Shown piece by piece: positions 34,599 to 42,791 of a stretch of 42,791 nucleotides of DNA; the stretch's first letter is position 1; each line of letters begins with the position of its first letter. The notes beneath the pieces were generated by a model, which ran no database searches, was not told the origin of the DNA, and saw only the letters and a list, made by a program, of their open reading frames with translations. The stretch comes from Planctomycetaceae bacterium (lineage in GTDB: Bacteria > Planctomycetota > Planctomycetia > Pirellulales > PNKZ01), in the NCBI GenBank assembly GCA_016793115.1, contig JAEUIN010000375.1, forward strand, positions 1 through 42,791, written 5' to 3'. Both the position numbers and the translations under genes were made by a program.

Positions 34599-35729
34599 GT
34601 GGACGCTTATCAGGCTTATCGCAGTCGCAAGCATTTCGGCTCGCTCGACGGGCTGCGCGCGCTGAGCATCCTCGCGGTCGTCTGGCACCACACGGCGGGC
34701 ACCTCGGCGGCCTCGCCGCTCGCGCAACATGGTTTCCTCGGCGTCGATTTGTTCTTTGTGCTGAGCGGGTTTCTGATCGTCACGCTTTTGCTGCGCGAGC
34801 GCGAAGCACACGGCGAGATTTCGCTCAGGCAGTTTTATGCTCGCCGCGCGTTGAGGATCTTTCCGCTCTACTACGGTCTGCTGGCCGCGTCGGCCGTCGG
34901 GTTGGGGCTGTTCGGCGGCGGCGGCGCCGGGCGCGAAGCGTTCTTCGAGAAGTTGCCGCTGTATTTGACTTACACCTCGAACTGGGTTCCCGATGCCACG
35001 CTGTTGGCCGTGACCTGGTCGTTGGCGACCGAAGAACAGTTCTATTTGGTGTGGCCGCCGCTGGAGAAATGGTTGCGGCCGGGCCGGCTCTTGCCGCTGT
35101 TGGCCGGCTTCGTCGTCGTCAATCAACTCATGAATTTCCGAGTCGCCGAAGCGTACTGGCCTGTGGCTTGGCAGCACGCGTGGGCTCATTTAGAAATTTT
35201 GCAAATCACCTTCACACCCATTTGCTTGGGTGTGTTTTTGGCTCACCTACTGCATCACCCGCGCGGATTTCATACGGCCGCGAAGCTTTGCGGCCGCGGC
35301 TTCGCAGCGCTCGCCGCCGTCGGGCTGCTGTTGTTTGCGGCGAGCCGGAGCGGCGATATCTCAGGCTGGCCGCGACTCGCCGTGCATCTCGCGCTCACGT
35401 GCCTGCTGGCAAGCTGCGTCGTTCGCGAAGACCACTTGTGGAGTCGCTTGTTGCATCTGCGCCCGTTGGTGCGCTTAGGCATGGTGAGCTACGGAGTGTA
35501 TCTGCTCCATCCGCTAGTGATTCATTTGCTACAATCGCTCGGTCGCCGCGCGGGAATCGCATCGCCGGCGCTGTTGTTCGTCGCGTGCGTCGTGGTCGCC
35601 TACGTCGCGGCCGAGTTGAGTTTTCGGTACTACGAATCGCCGTTTCTCCGCCTGAAGTCGCGGTTGAGCGGCGGCTCGCGGAAGCCGGAGAGAGTTTTGG
35701 CGTCGCAACACGTCGCGGCCGGCCGATAG
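34599..35729 (+). CDS. Acyltransferase-3 family membrane protein
   Basis: About 376 aa. Multi-span inner-membrane O-acyltransferase. The conserved HxxxR-like opening FGSLDGLRALSILAVVWHHT carries the catalytic His; GVDLFFVLSGFLI, FYARRALRIFPLYY, YTSNWV, and TWSLATEEQFYLVWPP follow in family order, with about nine further hydrophobic segments. Members acylate polysaccharides, peptidoglycan or lipid A; the substrate cannot be chosen here. GTG at 34599 (VDAYQAYRSRK) and TTG at 34572 are both possible starts, the latter with a short AAGGA spacing, so the 5' end is uncertain by nine codons. It lies 43 bp upstream of sthA, but has no clear functional link to it. Confidence 0.92.
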   Translation: MDAYQAYRSRKHFGSLDGLRALSILAVVWHHTAGTSAASPLAQHGFLGVDLFFVLSGFLIVTLLLREREAHGEISLRQFYARRALRIFPLYYGLLAASAVGLGLFGGGGAGREAFFEKLPLYLTYTSNWVPDATLLAVTWSLATEEQFYLVWPPLEKWLRPGRLLPLLAGFVVVNQLMNFRVAEAYWPVAWQHAWAHLEILQITFTPICLGVFLAHLLHHPRGFHTAAKLCGRGFAALAAVGLLLFAASRSGDISGWPRLAVHLALTCLLASCVVREDHLWSRLLHLRPLVRLGMVSYGVYLLHPLVIHLLQSLGRRAGIASPALLFVACVVVAYVAAELSFRYYESPFLRLKSRLSGGSRKPERVLASQHVAAGR

Positions 35730-35772
35730 TCGTCCGGCGTCGAATTCGCTTTACCCTTGCCCGAATTGTTTC

Positions 35773-37170
35773 ATGAACGTTCAGAATTACGATCTCGTCG
35801 TCATCGGCACCGGACCTGGAGGCGAAGGGGCCGCGATGCAGGCCACGAAAGAAGGCCGCAGCGTCGCCGTCGTCGAGCGCTACACGCGGATCGGCGGCGC
35901 TTGCACGCATCGCGGCACGATTCCGAGCAAGGCTTTGCGCTACGCCATCTATCAGATGACGGAGACGAATCACAACCCGCTGTTTCGCGAGGCGGGCATT
36001 TCGGTGAACTTCAGTTTCGCGCAGTTGCGGCGCTCGGCGTCGAGCGTGATCGCCCGCCAGGTCGACATGCGGCAGACGTTTTACGAGCGCAATCGGGTGC
36101 CGGTGATCAACGGCGAGGCGAAGTTTCTCGACCCGAACACGATCGAGGCTTCCGAGGAAAGCGGCGCGCGGACGCGGATCAAAGCCGACGCGTTCATCAT
36201 CGCGACCGGCTCGCGACCGTATCGTCCGCCGGCGGTGGATTTCAACCACCCGCGAATCTTCGACAGCGACACGATTCTCGATCTCAAGGACACGCCGCAA
36301 TCGATCACGATTTACGGCGCGGGCGTGGTGGGCTGCGAATACACGTCGATGTTTCGCAACCTCGGCTGCAAAGTGAACCTGGTGAACACGCGGACGAAGC
36401 TGCTCGAGTTTCTCGACGACGAGATCACCGACGCCTTGGCCTACCACATGCGCGACCGCGGCGTGCTCTTGCGCCACGGCGAAGAATACGAACGCATCGA
36501 AGGGATCGACGACGGGGTGATTTTGCACCTCAAGAGCGGCAAGCAGCTCAAGACCGACATCCTGCTGTGGGCCAACGGGCGGAGCGGCAACGTCGAGGAA
36601 CTCGACCTTGACAAGGTGGGCCTCGCGCCGAACAGCCGCGGACAGATCGAAGTGAACGAGAGCTTCCAAACCAAAGTGCCGCACATCTACGCCGTGGGAG
36701 ACGTGATCGGGTTTCCTTCGCTGGCCAGCGCCGCTTACAGCCAGGGACGCACCGCGGCCACCCATTTCATCGAAGGCAAGGTCGATCACGCGCCGACGAA
36801 GTTCATTCCGACGGGCATCTACACAAGCCCCGAAATCAGCTCGCTCGGGCTCACCGAGCGCGAGCTGACGGAAGCGAAGATTCCGTACGAAGTCGGGCAT
36901 TCGCAATTCAAGAGCTTGGCCCGCGCGCAGATCACGGGGCAAACCGTGGGGATGCTCAAGCTGCTGTTTCATCGGGAAACGCTGGAGATTCTCGGCATCC
37001 ATTGCTTCGGGCAAAACGCCGCCGAAATCATTCACATCGGTCAGGCGATCATGCAGCAGCCGGGCGCGGGCAATTCGTTGATGTACTTCATCAACACGAC
37101 GTTCAACTACCCGACGATGGCCGAAGCGTATCGCGTGGCCGCGCTCAACGGATATAATCGGCTCTTCTAG
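35773..37170 (+). CDS. sthA: Soluble pyridine nucleotide transhydrogenase
   Basis: 465 aa flavoprotein that moves hydride between NADPH and NADH. FAD site VVIGTGPGGEGAAMQA; the GGACTHRGTIPSKAL region has only one Cys (C44), with Thr49 at the second redox-Cys position, as in E. coli SthA, which separates it from lipoamide dehydrogenase and glutathione reductase. NAD site IYGAGVVGCEYTSMF, FAD-binding IYAVGDVIGFPSLAS and dimer domain follow, ending HIGQAIM and NYPTMAEAYRVAALNGYNRLF. The ATG at 35773 gives a normal length. It lies 38 bp upstream of the amidohydrolase gene. Confidence 0.95.
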   Translation: MNVQNYDLVVIGTGPGGEGAAMQATKEGRSVAVVERYTRIGGACTHRGTIPSKALRYAIYQMTETNHNPLFREAGISVNFSFAQLRRSASSVIARQVDMRQTFYERNRVPVINGEAKFLDPNTIEASEESGARTRIKADAFIIATGSRPYRPPAVDFNHPRIFDSDTILDLKDTPQSITIYGAGVVGCEYTSMFRNLGCKVNLVNTRTKLLEFLDDEITDALAYHMRDRGVLLRHGEEYERIEGIDDGVILHLKSGKQLKTDILLWANGRSGNVEELDLDKVGLAPNSRGQIEVNESFQTKVPHIYAVGDVIGFPSLASAAYSQGRTAATHFIEGKVDHAPTKFIPTGIYTSPEISSLGLTERELTEAKIPYEVGHSQFKSLARAQITGQTVGMLKLLFHRETLEILGIHCFGQNAAEIIHIGQAIMQQPGAGNSLMYFINTTFNYPTMAEAYRVAALNGYNRLF

Positions 37171-37208
37171 AGTCGCTTCCCCGTAGATTCGCGAGCGTAG
37201 TGGGCGTC

Positions 37209-38774
37209 ATGTTCGATCTGTTGTTGCAGGGAGGCGAGGTCGTCGACGGGCTGGGCGGCCCGCGTCGGAAGGCCGACGTCGGCGTGCGCGGCGACCGGAT
37301 CGCGGCCGTCGGGCAAGTGCCGGCCGATGCGGCCGCGCGGACGATCGATTGCCGCGGGCTGGTCGTGACGCCCGGATTTATCGACGTGCACAACCACACC
37401 GACGGTTGGCTGCTGCGCGAGCCGAACTTCACGAGCAAGACGCTGCAGGGCGTGACGACCGAGGTGCTCGCCTCCGACGGCATTTCGTATGCGCCGACGA
37501 CGCGCGAACTGGCCCCGCAGTGGATTCATTACCTGCGTTCGCTCAACGGCTTGCAGCAGGCCGACTATCGCGGTTGGGAATCGCTCGCGGAGTACTACTC
37601 GTTGCTCGACGGGCGGGCCGCGCAAAACGTCGTCGCGCAGATTCCCTACGCCAACTTGCGCGTGCTGGCTTCCGGTTGGAATCGGCGGACGCTCGACGAC
37701 GTGCAGATTCGACTGATGCAGCGCGACGTGCAGATTGCGATGGAAGCCGGCGCGGTCGGGGTGTCGACCGGGCTGGACTACGTGAACCAATGCCTCGCGT
37801 CGACGCAGGAGATTGCGGAAGTGACGGCGGCCGCCGCGCCGTACGACGGGCTCTACGTGACGCACGTGCGCTATAAGAAGGGCTTGGTGGCGGCGCTCAA
37901 GGAAGCGGTGGAGATCGCGCGCCGCGCCGGGGTGCGGCTGCATGTGTCGCACTTGAAGGCCGACGCCGAGCAGACGCCGGCGGTGCTCGAATACATCGAC
38001 CGGACCGCGGTGAACGAAGTCGACTTTTCGTTCGACCTGTATCCCTACTTGCCCGGCTCGACGATGCTGCACTTCTTGCTGCCGTTCGACGTGTGGGACG
38101 ACGGGCCGCTCGCCGTGCAGGCCAAGCTGACGAACCGCGACGTGCGGCGGCGCTTCGGCGAGTTTCTTGCGGCCGGGCGTTATAACCTCGAGCACATTCA
38201 CATTGCTTGGCTGCCGAGTAAAGCGAACGCACACTTGCAGGGTCGCACGCTGGCGGAAGCCGCGGCGCTCATCGGCGGCGCGCCGGCCGATGCGCTCTGC
38301 AATTTGCTGATCGAGGAAAATTTATCGGTGTTGTGCGTGTTTCATATCGGCGACGACGCGCTCGTCGAGCCGTACTGGAAGCACGACAAAGCGATGCTCG
38401 GCACCGACGGCATCTACCAGCCCGACGGGCCGGTGCACCCGCGACAGTTCGGCGGCGTGGCACGAGTGTTGGCATGGGTGGTGCGCGAGCGGGGTTGGCT
38501 GACGCTGGAAGCGGCGGTGCGGAAGATGACGAGCGTCGCGGCCGAGCGGTTGGGCTTGGCGGAGCGGGGCGTGGTGCGCGAAGGAGCGTTCGCCGATCTC
38601 GCGGTGTTCGATCCGGCGACCGTGGCGGACAAGGCGACGTTCGCCGAGCCGCGCCGGCCGGCGGAGGGAATGCGGCATGTGCTGGTGAACGGCACGCCGA
38701 TCGTGAGCGACGGCGCGGCGCTTGAGAGTCTTTCGAAGTGGCCCGGCCGCTGGTTGAAGCACCGGCGGGGTTAG
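37209..38774 (+). CDS. D-aminoacylase-like amidohydrolase
   Basis: 521 aa from the ATG of MFDLLLQGGEVVDG (a GTG nine bases upstream is also open). Amidohydrolase-superfamily motifs: GFIDVHNHTDG (metal His pair), VTHVRYK, LHVSHLKAD, and MLGTDGIY (metal Asp), with the beta-sandwich ends TPGF and GAFADLAVFDP. The order and the VHxH-x-D start fit the N-acyl-D-amino-acid deacylase/D-aminoacylase group, which removes acyl groups from D-amino acids or related ureido/amide compounds. It lies 38 bp after sthA, and its last four bases overlap the convergent EEP gene. Confidence 0.9.
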   Translation: MFDLLLQGGEVVDGLGGPRRKADVGVRGDRIAAVGQVPADAAARTIDCRGLVVTPGFIDVHNHTDGWLLREPNFTSKTLQGVTTEVLASDGISYAPTTRELAPQWIHYLRSLNGLQQADYRGWESLAEYYSLLDGRAAQNVVAQIPYANLRVLASGWNRRTLDDVQIRLMQRDVQIAMEAGAVGVSTGLDYVNQCLASTQEIAEVTAAAAPYDGLYVTHVRYKKGLVAALKEAVEIARRAGVRLHVSHLKADAEQTPAVLEYIDRTAVNEVDFSFDLYPYLPGSTMLHFLLPFDVWDDGPLAVQAKLTNRDVRRRFGEFLAAGRYNLEHIHIAWLPSKANAHLQGRTLAEAAALIGGAPADALCNLLIEENLSVLCVFHIGDDALVEPYWKHDKAMLGTDGIYQPDGPVHPRQFGGVARVLAWVVRERGWLTLEAAVRKMTSVAAERLGLAERGVVREGAFADLAVFDPATVADKATFAEPRRPAEGMRHVLVNGTPIVSDGAALESLSKWPGRWLKHRRG

Positions 38775-39508
38775 CTCGTCGGCTGCGGCACGGCGCCGCG
38801 GAGATGGAAGTCGATCACCAACGGACGATGGTCCGAGGCCCAGCGGGCCGCCGCGCGGGCGACGATGCGGGCTTCGCGGACTTTGACGTCGCCGCGGAAG
38901 AACGCTTTGTCGAGCGAGCCCAGCGGAAAGTAGGCGGGAAACGAGCGGAACCGCGACGGCGGACCGGTGAGGTGCGTATAACCCTGCGGCACGAAGGCGG
39001 CGGCGGAAAGCGTGTTGCGCCAGTCGTTGAAGTCGCCGGCGATGATCGTCGGCAGGTCGTCGAGCGCGCGGAAGAGATGATGGCCGAGCAGATGGCCGAT
39101 CTGCCAGTGCCGCTCTTTCTCGGCCAAGCCGAGGTGCAGGTTGACGATCTTGATCCGGCCTTCGGGGGTGTCGACGACGGCGATTTGCGCGCCGCGATTT
39201 TTCTTGCGGGCGAGCTGCAGACTGATTTGGTGTTTCTCGACGATCGGCCAGCGCGAGACGAGCAGATTGCCGTAGCCGCCGGTTTTGAGCCGAACGTTTT
39301 GCTGGTACATCGAGTCGACGGCGTGAAAGTGCTCGCACAGGAGCGACGTTTGGTCGTCGCCGCCGCAGCGCGCGAAAAGGTGCGTCACTTCTTGCATGAG
39401 CATGAGATCGGGGTTCTCGTGCTCGATGACCTCGATGATTCGCTTGAGGCTGTAGCGGCGATCGTGGCCGCCGATGCCTTTGTGGATGTTGTAGCTCAAG
39501 AGACGCAT
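38771..39508 (-). CDS. EEP-family protein, YbhP-like
   Basis: 245 aa. Motifs MRLLSYNIHKGIGG (metal Asn), LMQEV (metal Glu), VNLHLG, AGDFND and WASDHRPLVIDF are intact, so it is probably an active Mg-dependent phosphodiesterase or phosphatase. The NIHKG opening and the position directly after a ClsB-like gene match the E. coli ybhP-clsB arrangement, where the EEP protein sits beside a cardiolipin synthase; its exact substrate is unknown. No signal peptide. Spacing to the upstream PLD gene is 42 bp, so they are probably cotranscribed. Confidence 0.92.
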   Translation of the reverse strand: MRLLSYNIHKGIGGHDRRYSLKRIIEVIEHENPDLMLMQEVTHLFARCGGDDQTSLLCEHFHAVDSMYQQNVRLKTGGYGNLLVSRWPIVEKHQISLQLARKKNRGAQIAVVDTPEGRIKIVNLHLGLAEKERHWQIGHLLGHHLFRALDDLPTIIAGDFNDWRNTLSAAAFVPQGYTHLTGPPSRFRSFPAYFPLGSLDKAFFRGDVKVREARIVARAAARWASDHRPLVIDFHLRGAVPQPTS

Positions 39509-39550
39509 GGGTCGGAGTCGCTCCGTCGGTGCGATTCAAAGAGGCGAAAT

Positions 39551-40735
39551 CTAGAGCCAGTGCCGCCACCACCAAGCGAAGCGGTGCAATTGGCGCCGCC
39601 ACCACGCGAAACTCTCGTGTTCGCGCATCGTGATGGCGCGGCTGTGGGCTCGTTCGTACACGCAAATCCGCTCCAAGGCGTCGGCGAATTCGGCGGAGCG
39701 GATCACGCCGAAGAATTCCAGATTGATCAGCAGGCTCCGCGGATCGAAGTTGCACGAGCCGACGACCGACGTGCGGCCGTCGACGACCATCGCTTTGGAA
39801 TGCAGCATTTGGTCTTCGCGCTCGTAGATCCGGATGCCGCGGTGCAGCAAGATCTTGTAGAGGTGCCGCGCCGCCCATTGCACGGCCGGCACGTCGCTGA
39901 TGCCGGGCACGATGATTTCGACGTCGACGCCGCGCTTTCGCGCCGCAAACAGTTGTCGCAAGATCGAACGCAGCGGCAGGAAATAGGCCATCGCGACAAC
40001 GATCTTCGACCGCGCGTATTTCAGCAGCTTCGACATGACTTTGGCGGGCTTGCGATAGCGGAGCATCGGCCGCGAGTCGAAGAAGAGAATGTCGTCGCCG
40101 GATTCCTCGAACAACTCGTGCAGCGGCCAGAGCTTTAGGCGCGGCTGCGGCAAGTCGTGAGCCCGCGCCCAAAGATCGGCCATCGCTTCGGCGACGTAGG
40201 CCTGCTTCGCCCCGGCGACGCGTACATGCAAGTCGCGCCAGGGACGGCCGGTCGTCTCCGGTTCGGCTTTGCGGCTGCGAAGCGGGGCCGGTCCGCTCTG
40301 GTCGACGAGGTTCATCCCGCCGAAGTAAGCGCAGCGGTCGTCGATCACCGCGAGCTTGCGATGGTTGCGGCGATTGAACAGGCGGAAGAATTTGCTGCGA
40401 AACAGCACCGAACCGAGCGTGCGAAAACCGTGAACTTGGACGCCGGCGCGGCGCAGGTCGTCGAACATCGCCGCCGGCGCGCCGATGCTGCCGACGGCGT
40501 CGTACATCAGCCGGCAATCCACTCCGGCGGCGGCCCGCTCCTTGAGAGCGGCGAGGAGCGTCTCGACCGTGGCGTCGGCCGCGATCGTGTAGGTTTCGAT
40601 CCACACGCGTCGTTCGGCCGTGCGAACGTCGGCGACGAGCGCGCGGATCATGTCCGGCGATTCGGCGAACAATCGCAGGCGATTGCCCGCGACTTCGATG
40701 TCCGAACTTTCGACGGCGGCGGTAGCGGCGGACAT
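39551..40735 (-). CDS. Phospholipase D family protein, ClsB-like
   Basis: 394 aa, with two HKD sites: NHRKLAVIDDRCAYFGGMN (about residue 125) and LHSKAMVVDGRTSVVGSCNF (about 310), as in cardiolipin synthases. No N-terminal membrane helices are present, which distinguishes it from Cls type A and fits ClsB (about 410 aa). The protein should transfer phosphatidyl groups or hydrolyse phosphodiesters at the membrane face. The ATG at 40735 opens with MSAATAAVESSDIEVAGNRL. The gene is between a full-length Cls gene (69 bp upstream) and the YbhP-like gene, all on the minus strand. Confidence 0.9.
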   Translation of the reverse strand: MSAATAAVESSDIEVAGNRLRLFAESPDMIRALVADVRTAERRVWIETYTIAADATVETLLAALKERAAAGVDCRLMYDAVGSIGAPAAMFDDLRRAGVQVHGFRTLGSVLFRSKFFRLFNRRNHRKLAVIDDRCAYFGGMNLVDQSGPAPLRSRKAEPETTGRPWRDLHVRVAGAKQAYVAEAMADLWARAHDLPQPRLKLWPLHELFEESGDDILFFDSRPMLRYRKPAKVMSKLLKYARSKIVVAMAYFLPLRSILRQLFAARKRGVDVEIIVPGISDVPAVQWAARHLYKILLHRGIRIYEREDQMLHSKAMVVDGRTSVVGSCNFDPRSLLINLEFFGVIRSAEFADALERICVYERAHSRAITMREHESFAWWRRQLHRFAWWWRHWL

Positions 40736-40803
40736 AAGCGCGGAAGTCTCAGGGCCGGGGGCGTGTCAGCCCATTATATGTCGGCGGTCAAAGCCGCGGC
40801 GGG

Positions 40804-42282
40804 CTAGAGAATCGAATCGACCAGCCGAGCCACATTCTCCAGTAATCGCCGATACCGGGGACGACGCCGCCAGACGTCGAGCGTGAGGACGTCGGATTGC
40901 TCCAAGTAGCGGAGTTGCACATCGCGCAATCGCTTGGCCAGCCCGACGTCGTAGATCATCAAGCCGATTTCGGCGTTGAGCGCGAACGACCGGATGTCGA
41001 GATTACTCGAGCCGATCTGCACGACCTGGTCGTCGACGCTGAGATGCTTGGCGTGCAGGAACCGCTCGCGATAGAGGTGAATCGCCACGCCGGCCTCGAG
41101 CAACTCTTCGTAGAACGACCGCTGCGCGAACCCGACGAGCAGTTGATCGCACTGCTTCGACACGATGAGGCGGACTTCCACGCCCTTCTGGGCGGCGACG
41201 ATCAACGCCTCGCGAAGCGTTTCGTCGGGTACGAAATACGGCGTCGTCAGGATGATTCGCTTTTGCGCGGCGTAGACGAGCGTCGTGATGAGCCGCAAGT
41301 TATTGGCTTGCGGGTAGCCGGGCCCGCTGGGCAAGGCTTGGGCGTAACACGCGTCGCTCGTCGCATGCGACGGAAAGAACTTCTCGGTTTCGGCGCGCGG
41401 CGGCAGCGTGCCGGTTTCAAAGTAGCGGTCGGCCAAGACCACGGCCTGCAATTGCTTAACGACGGGGCCGACGACGCGGGCGACGAGTTCTTCGTAGACG
41501 AGGGGCGGAATGAACGCTTTGTCGACCAGGTTTTGCGAGCCGACGTAGCCGATCGCGCCGTCGATGACGGCGATTTTGCGATGATTGCGCAGATCGTAGC
41601 GGGCCGCGTTGCGATGCAAGTTGCGGAGCAGTCCGCCGGGGAGCAGCACATGCACTTCGACGCCGGCGGCGCGGAGCCTGGGGCAGATCGTGGCGATCGC
41701 CTTGCGCGAGCCCAAAGCGTCGATCAGCAGCAGGCATTTGACGCCGCGGCGCACCGCGTCGACGAGCGCGGCTTCGATCACGCGGCCGACGGCGTCGTCG
41801 CCGAAGATGTAATACAGCAGGTGAACGTGATGCTGCGCGCCGCGGATGTCGGCCGCGAGCCGCGCGACCGACTCGTCGTAGTCGGGGAAGAGTTCGATCT
41901 CGTTGCCGCCGACGATCGGGAATTCGCCGATTCGTTCGGCCAGCACTCCGGCCTCGCCGAAGCGTCGCGGCAGCTGCCCCTTATCGGGCCGCTCGCCCCA
42001 AGTCGGCCCCGGCTGCATCTGCAGCATGCGGGAGACGCGGCTCTGCATTTCGAGCCGCTTGCGGGGCATAAACGCGCGGCCGAACAGCGCGTAGAGAATC
42101 AGGCCGGGAATCGGCAGCAGAAAGATGAGCAGCAGCCAAGTGCGCGCGGCGGCCGGGGTGCGCCGCTGCGGCACGTAAACAAGCATCACCAGCCGAATCA
42201 GCCATTCGACCGAATAGAACAGCAGACTTAAGTCGCCGATCGCCCAGTGGCCGAACACCCAGTGCTCCGCGCCGGTCGGCAT
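40804..42282 (-). CDS. cls: Cardiolipin synthase (Cls type A-like)
   Basis: 492 aa. Two N-terminal membrane helices (SLLFYSVEWLIRLVMLVYVP and ARTWLLLIFLLPIPGLILYALFG) precede two PLD domains with HKD motifs NHRKIAVIDGAIGYVGSQN and LHAKHLSVDDQVVQIGSSN. It condenses phosphatidylglycerol to cardiolipin in the inner membrane. The length and helix number match the common bacterial Cls. AGAGGG about seven bases before the ATG supports the start. It lies 45 bp downstream of rplU on the same strand, so it may be partly transcribed from the rplU promoter. Confidence 0.93.
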   Translation of the reverse strand: MPTGAEHWVFGHWAIGDLSLLFYSVEWLIRLVMLVYVPQRRTPAAARTWLLLIFLLPIPGLILYALFGRAFMPRKRLEMQSRVSRMLQMQPGPTWGERPDKGQLPRRFGEAGVLAERIGEFPIVGGNEIELFPDYDESVARLAADIRGAQHHVHLLYYIFGDDAVGRVIEAALVDAVRRGVKCLLLIDALGSRKAIATICPRLRAAGVEVHVLLPGGLLRNLHRNAARYDLRNHRKIAVIDGAIGYVGSQNLVDKAFIPPLVYEELVARVVGPVVKQLQAVVLADRYFETGTLPPRAETEKFFPSHATSDACYAQALPSGPGYPQANNLRLITTLVYAAQKRIILTTPYFVPDETLREALIVAAQKGVEVRLIVSKQCDQLLVGFAQRSFYEELLEAGVAIHLYRERFLHAKHLSVDDQVVQIGSSNLDIRSFALNAEIGLMIYDVGLAKRLRDVQLRYLEQSDVLTLDVWRRRPRYRRLLENVARLVDSIL

Positions 42283-42327
42283 GAGGGCGCCCTCTTCGAA
42301 CGAATTCGAATCGGAACCGCGAGCGGC

Positions 42328-42639
42328 TTAGACGCTGATCTTCGAGACCTTGACCACGGAGTGAATCTGACGGTGGCCCGTGCGGCGCTTCGAATTCTTA
42401 CGGCGACGGAACTTTTGCACCGTGAGCTTCGGGCCTTGTTCGACGTCGACGATTTCGGCCGTGACCGTGGCGCCGGCCAAAGTCGGTTGGCCGATCTTGA
42501 TGTTGGAGCCGTCGCTGGCCGCGAGCACGCGGTCGAACGTCACGCTGTCGCCCCCTTGGGCGTCGCGGAAATCGATCGTCACGAGCTGACCTTCACGAAC
42601 TTTGTATTGCTTACCGCCGTCGACGATGATCGCGTACAT
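42328..42639 (-). CDS. rplU: 50S ribosomal protein L21
   Basis: 103 aa, normal size. MYAIIVDGGKQYKVREGQ and the C-terminal KFRRRKNSKRRTGHRQ are diagnostic for L21, a 23S rRNA-binding protein. In most bacteria rplU is directly followed by rpmA (L27); here cls follows instead, and no rpmA is visible downstream. The start ATG at 42639 is the only plausible one. Confidence 0.97.
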   Translation of the reverse strand: MYAIIVDGGKQYKVREGQLVTIDFRDAQGGDSVTFDRVLAASDGSNIKIGQPTLAGATVTAEIVDVEQGPKLTVQKFRRRKNSKRRTGHRQIHSVVKVSKISV

Positions 42640-42689
42640 GAGTGAGACCCAACTACTTCTGCCAAAGCCTGAAAAGGGAAACCGCTAAA

Positions 42690-42736
42690 AATAACAAAAA
42701 CGGCGGCGGTCGTCGAGGGAGCCCGACGACCGCCGC
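42690..42736 (-). terminator. Intrinsic terminator upstream of rplU
   Basis: A 13-bp perfect stem (42703-42715 with 42724-42736) is followed on the minus strand by GTTTTTGTTATTTTT. It lies just past the stop of the gene entering from the right edge, so it should insulate rplU from that gene, with the rplU promoter in the remaining 50 bp. Confidence 0.85.
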
Positions 42737-42757
42737 GCGATTGGGAGTTCAGTCGGC

Positions 42758-42791
42758 TTATTCCAACGTGAACTTGACTTCGCGACCGTTG
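42758..42791 (-). CDS. C-terminal end of an unknown protein
   Basis: The minus strand ends with NGREVKFTLE and a TAA stop at 42758-42760, immediately before the terminator. Only 11 codons are in the window, so no family can be named. The reading is supported by the terminator placed 22 bp after the stop. Confidence 0.6.
   Translation of the reverse strand, partial: NGREVKFTLE

Noticed and set aside
38322..40604. Minus-strand frame of 760 aa across the EEP and PLD genes
   Set aside because: It overlaps three genes with intact catalytic motifs in other frames; the translation is Arg/Ala/Pro-rich shadow.

Overview
The window reads as a chromosomal segment of a planctomycete, probably a Pirellulales-like lineage. 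The reasons are high GC, a Tat-signalled DUF1501 protein paired with a DUF1800 protein, a large secreted sulfatase, ThuA, Uma2 and DUF3352-type secreted proteins, many GTG/TTG starts and typical palindromic intergenic repeats. The taxonomic call is inference from gene content; no rRNA is present.

Region 1 (1 to about 10,292) is an accessory island. It carries an integron-type tyrosine recombinase at the left, a divergent DnaN-like sliding clamp, a small EEP-family phosphohydrolase, a DUF1444 protein, a 65-aa protein, a WGR-domain protein, an ATP-dependent DNA ligase with an N-terminal SWIM zinc finger, a DUF932 protein and a large P-loop ATPase. Its right edge is marked by a 42-bp copy of the 3' half of a tRNA-Lys(CTT) gene, the typical footprint of tRNA-targeted integration. 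The intact tRNA would lie left of the window. Two 78-bp palindromic repeats, each just 3' of a minus-strand gene, and a dense cluster of GTGCCA/TGGCAC hexamers beside the integrase are the main unexplained structures. Clamp, ligase, WGR and nuclease-like genes together suggest a mobile DNA processing or repair module.

Region 2 (10,293 to about 24,400) is backbone: a two-pore-type K+ channel, a secreted sulfatase, a large polytopic membrane protein, a Tat-exported metallophosphoesterase, uvrA, a Fur-family regulator with an 18-bp palindromic operator candidate, a ThuA-like protein, a Uma2-family protein and an aldehyde dehydrogenase.

Region 3 (24,600 to 34,300) holds a three-gene molybdenum hydroxylase operon (FAD, 2Fe-2S and Mo subunits) interrupted by a palindromic element of about 190 bp, then two secreted proteins on the minus strand and a DUF1800-DUF1501 pair on the plus strand.

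Region 4 (34,500 to the end) holds an acyltransferase-3 protein, a soluble transhydrogenase (SthA) and a D-aminoacylase-like amidohydrolase on the plus strand. On the minus strand is a probable operon of rplU, cls, a ClsB-like phospholipase D and a YbhP-like EEP protein, followed at the right edge by the last codons of an unknown gene.
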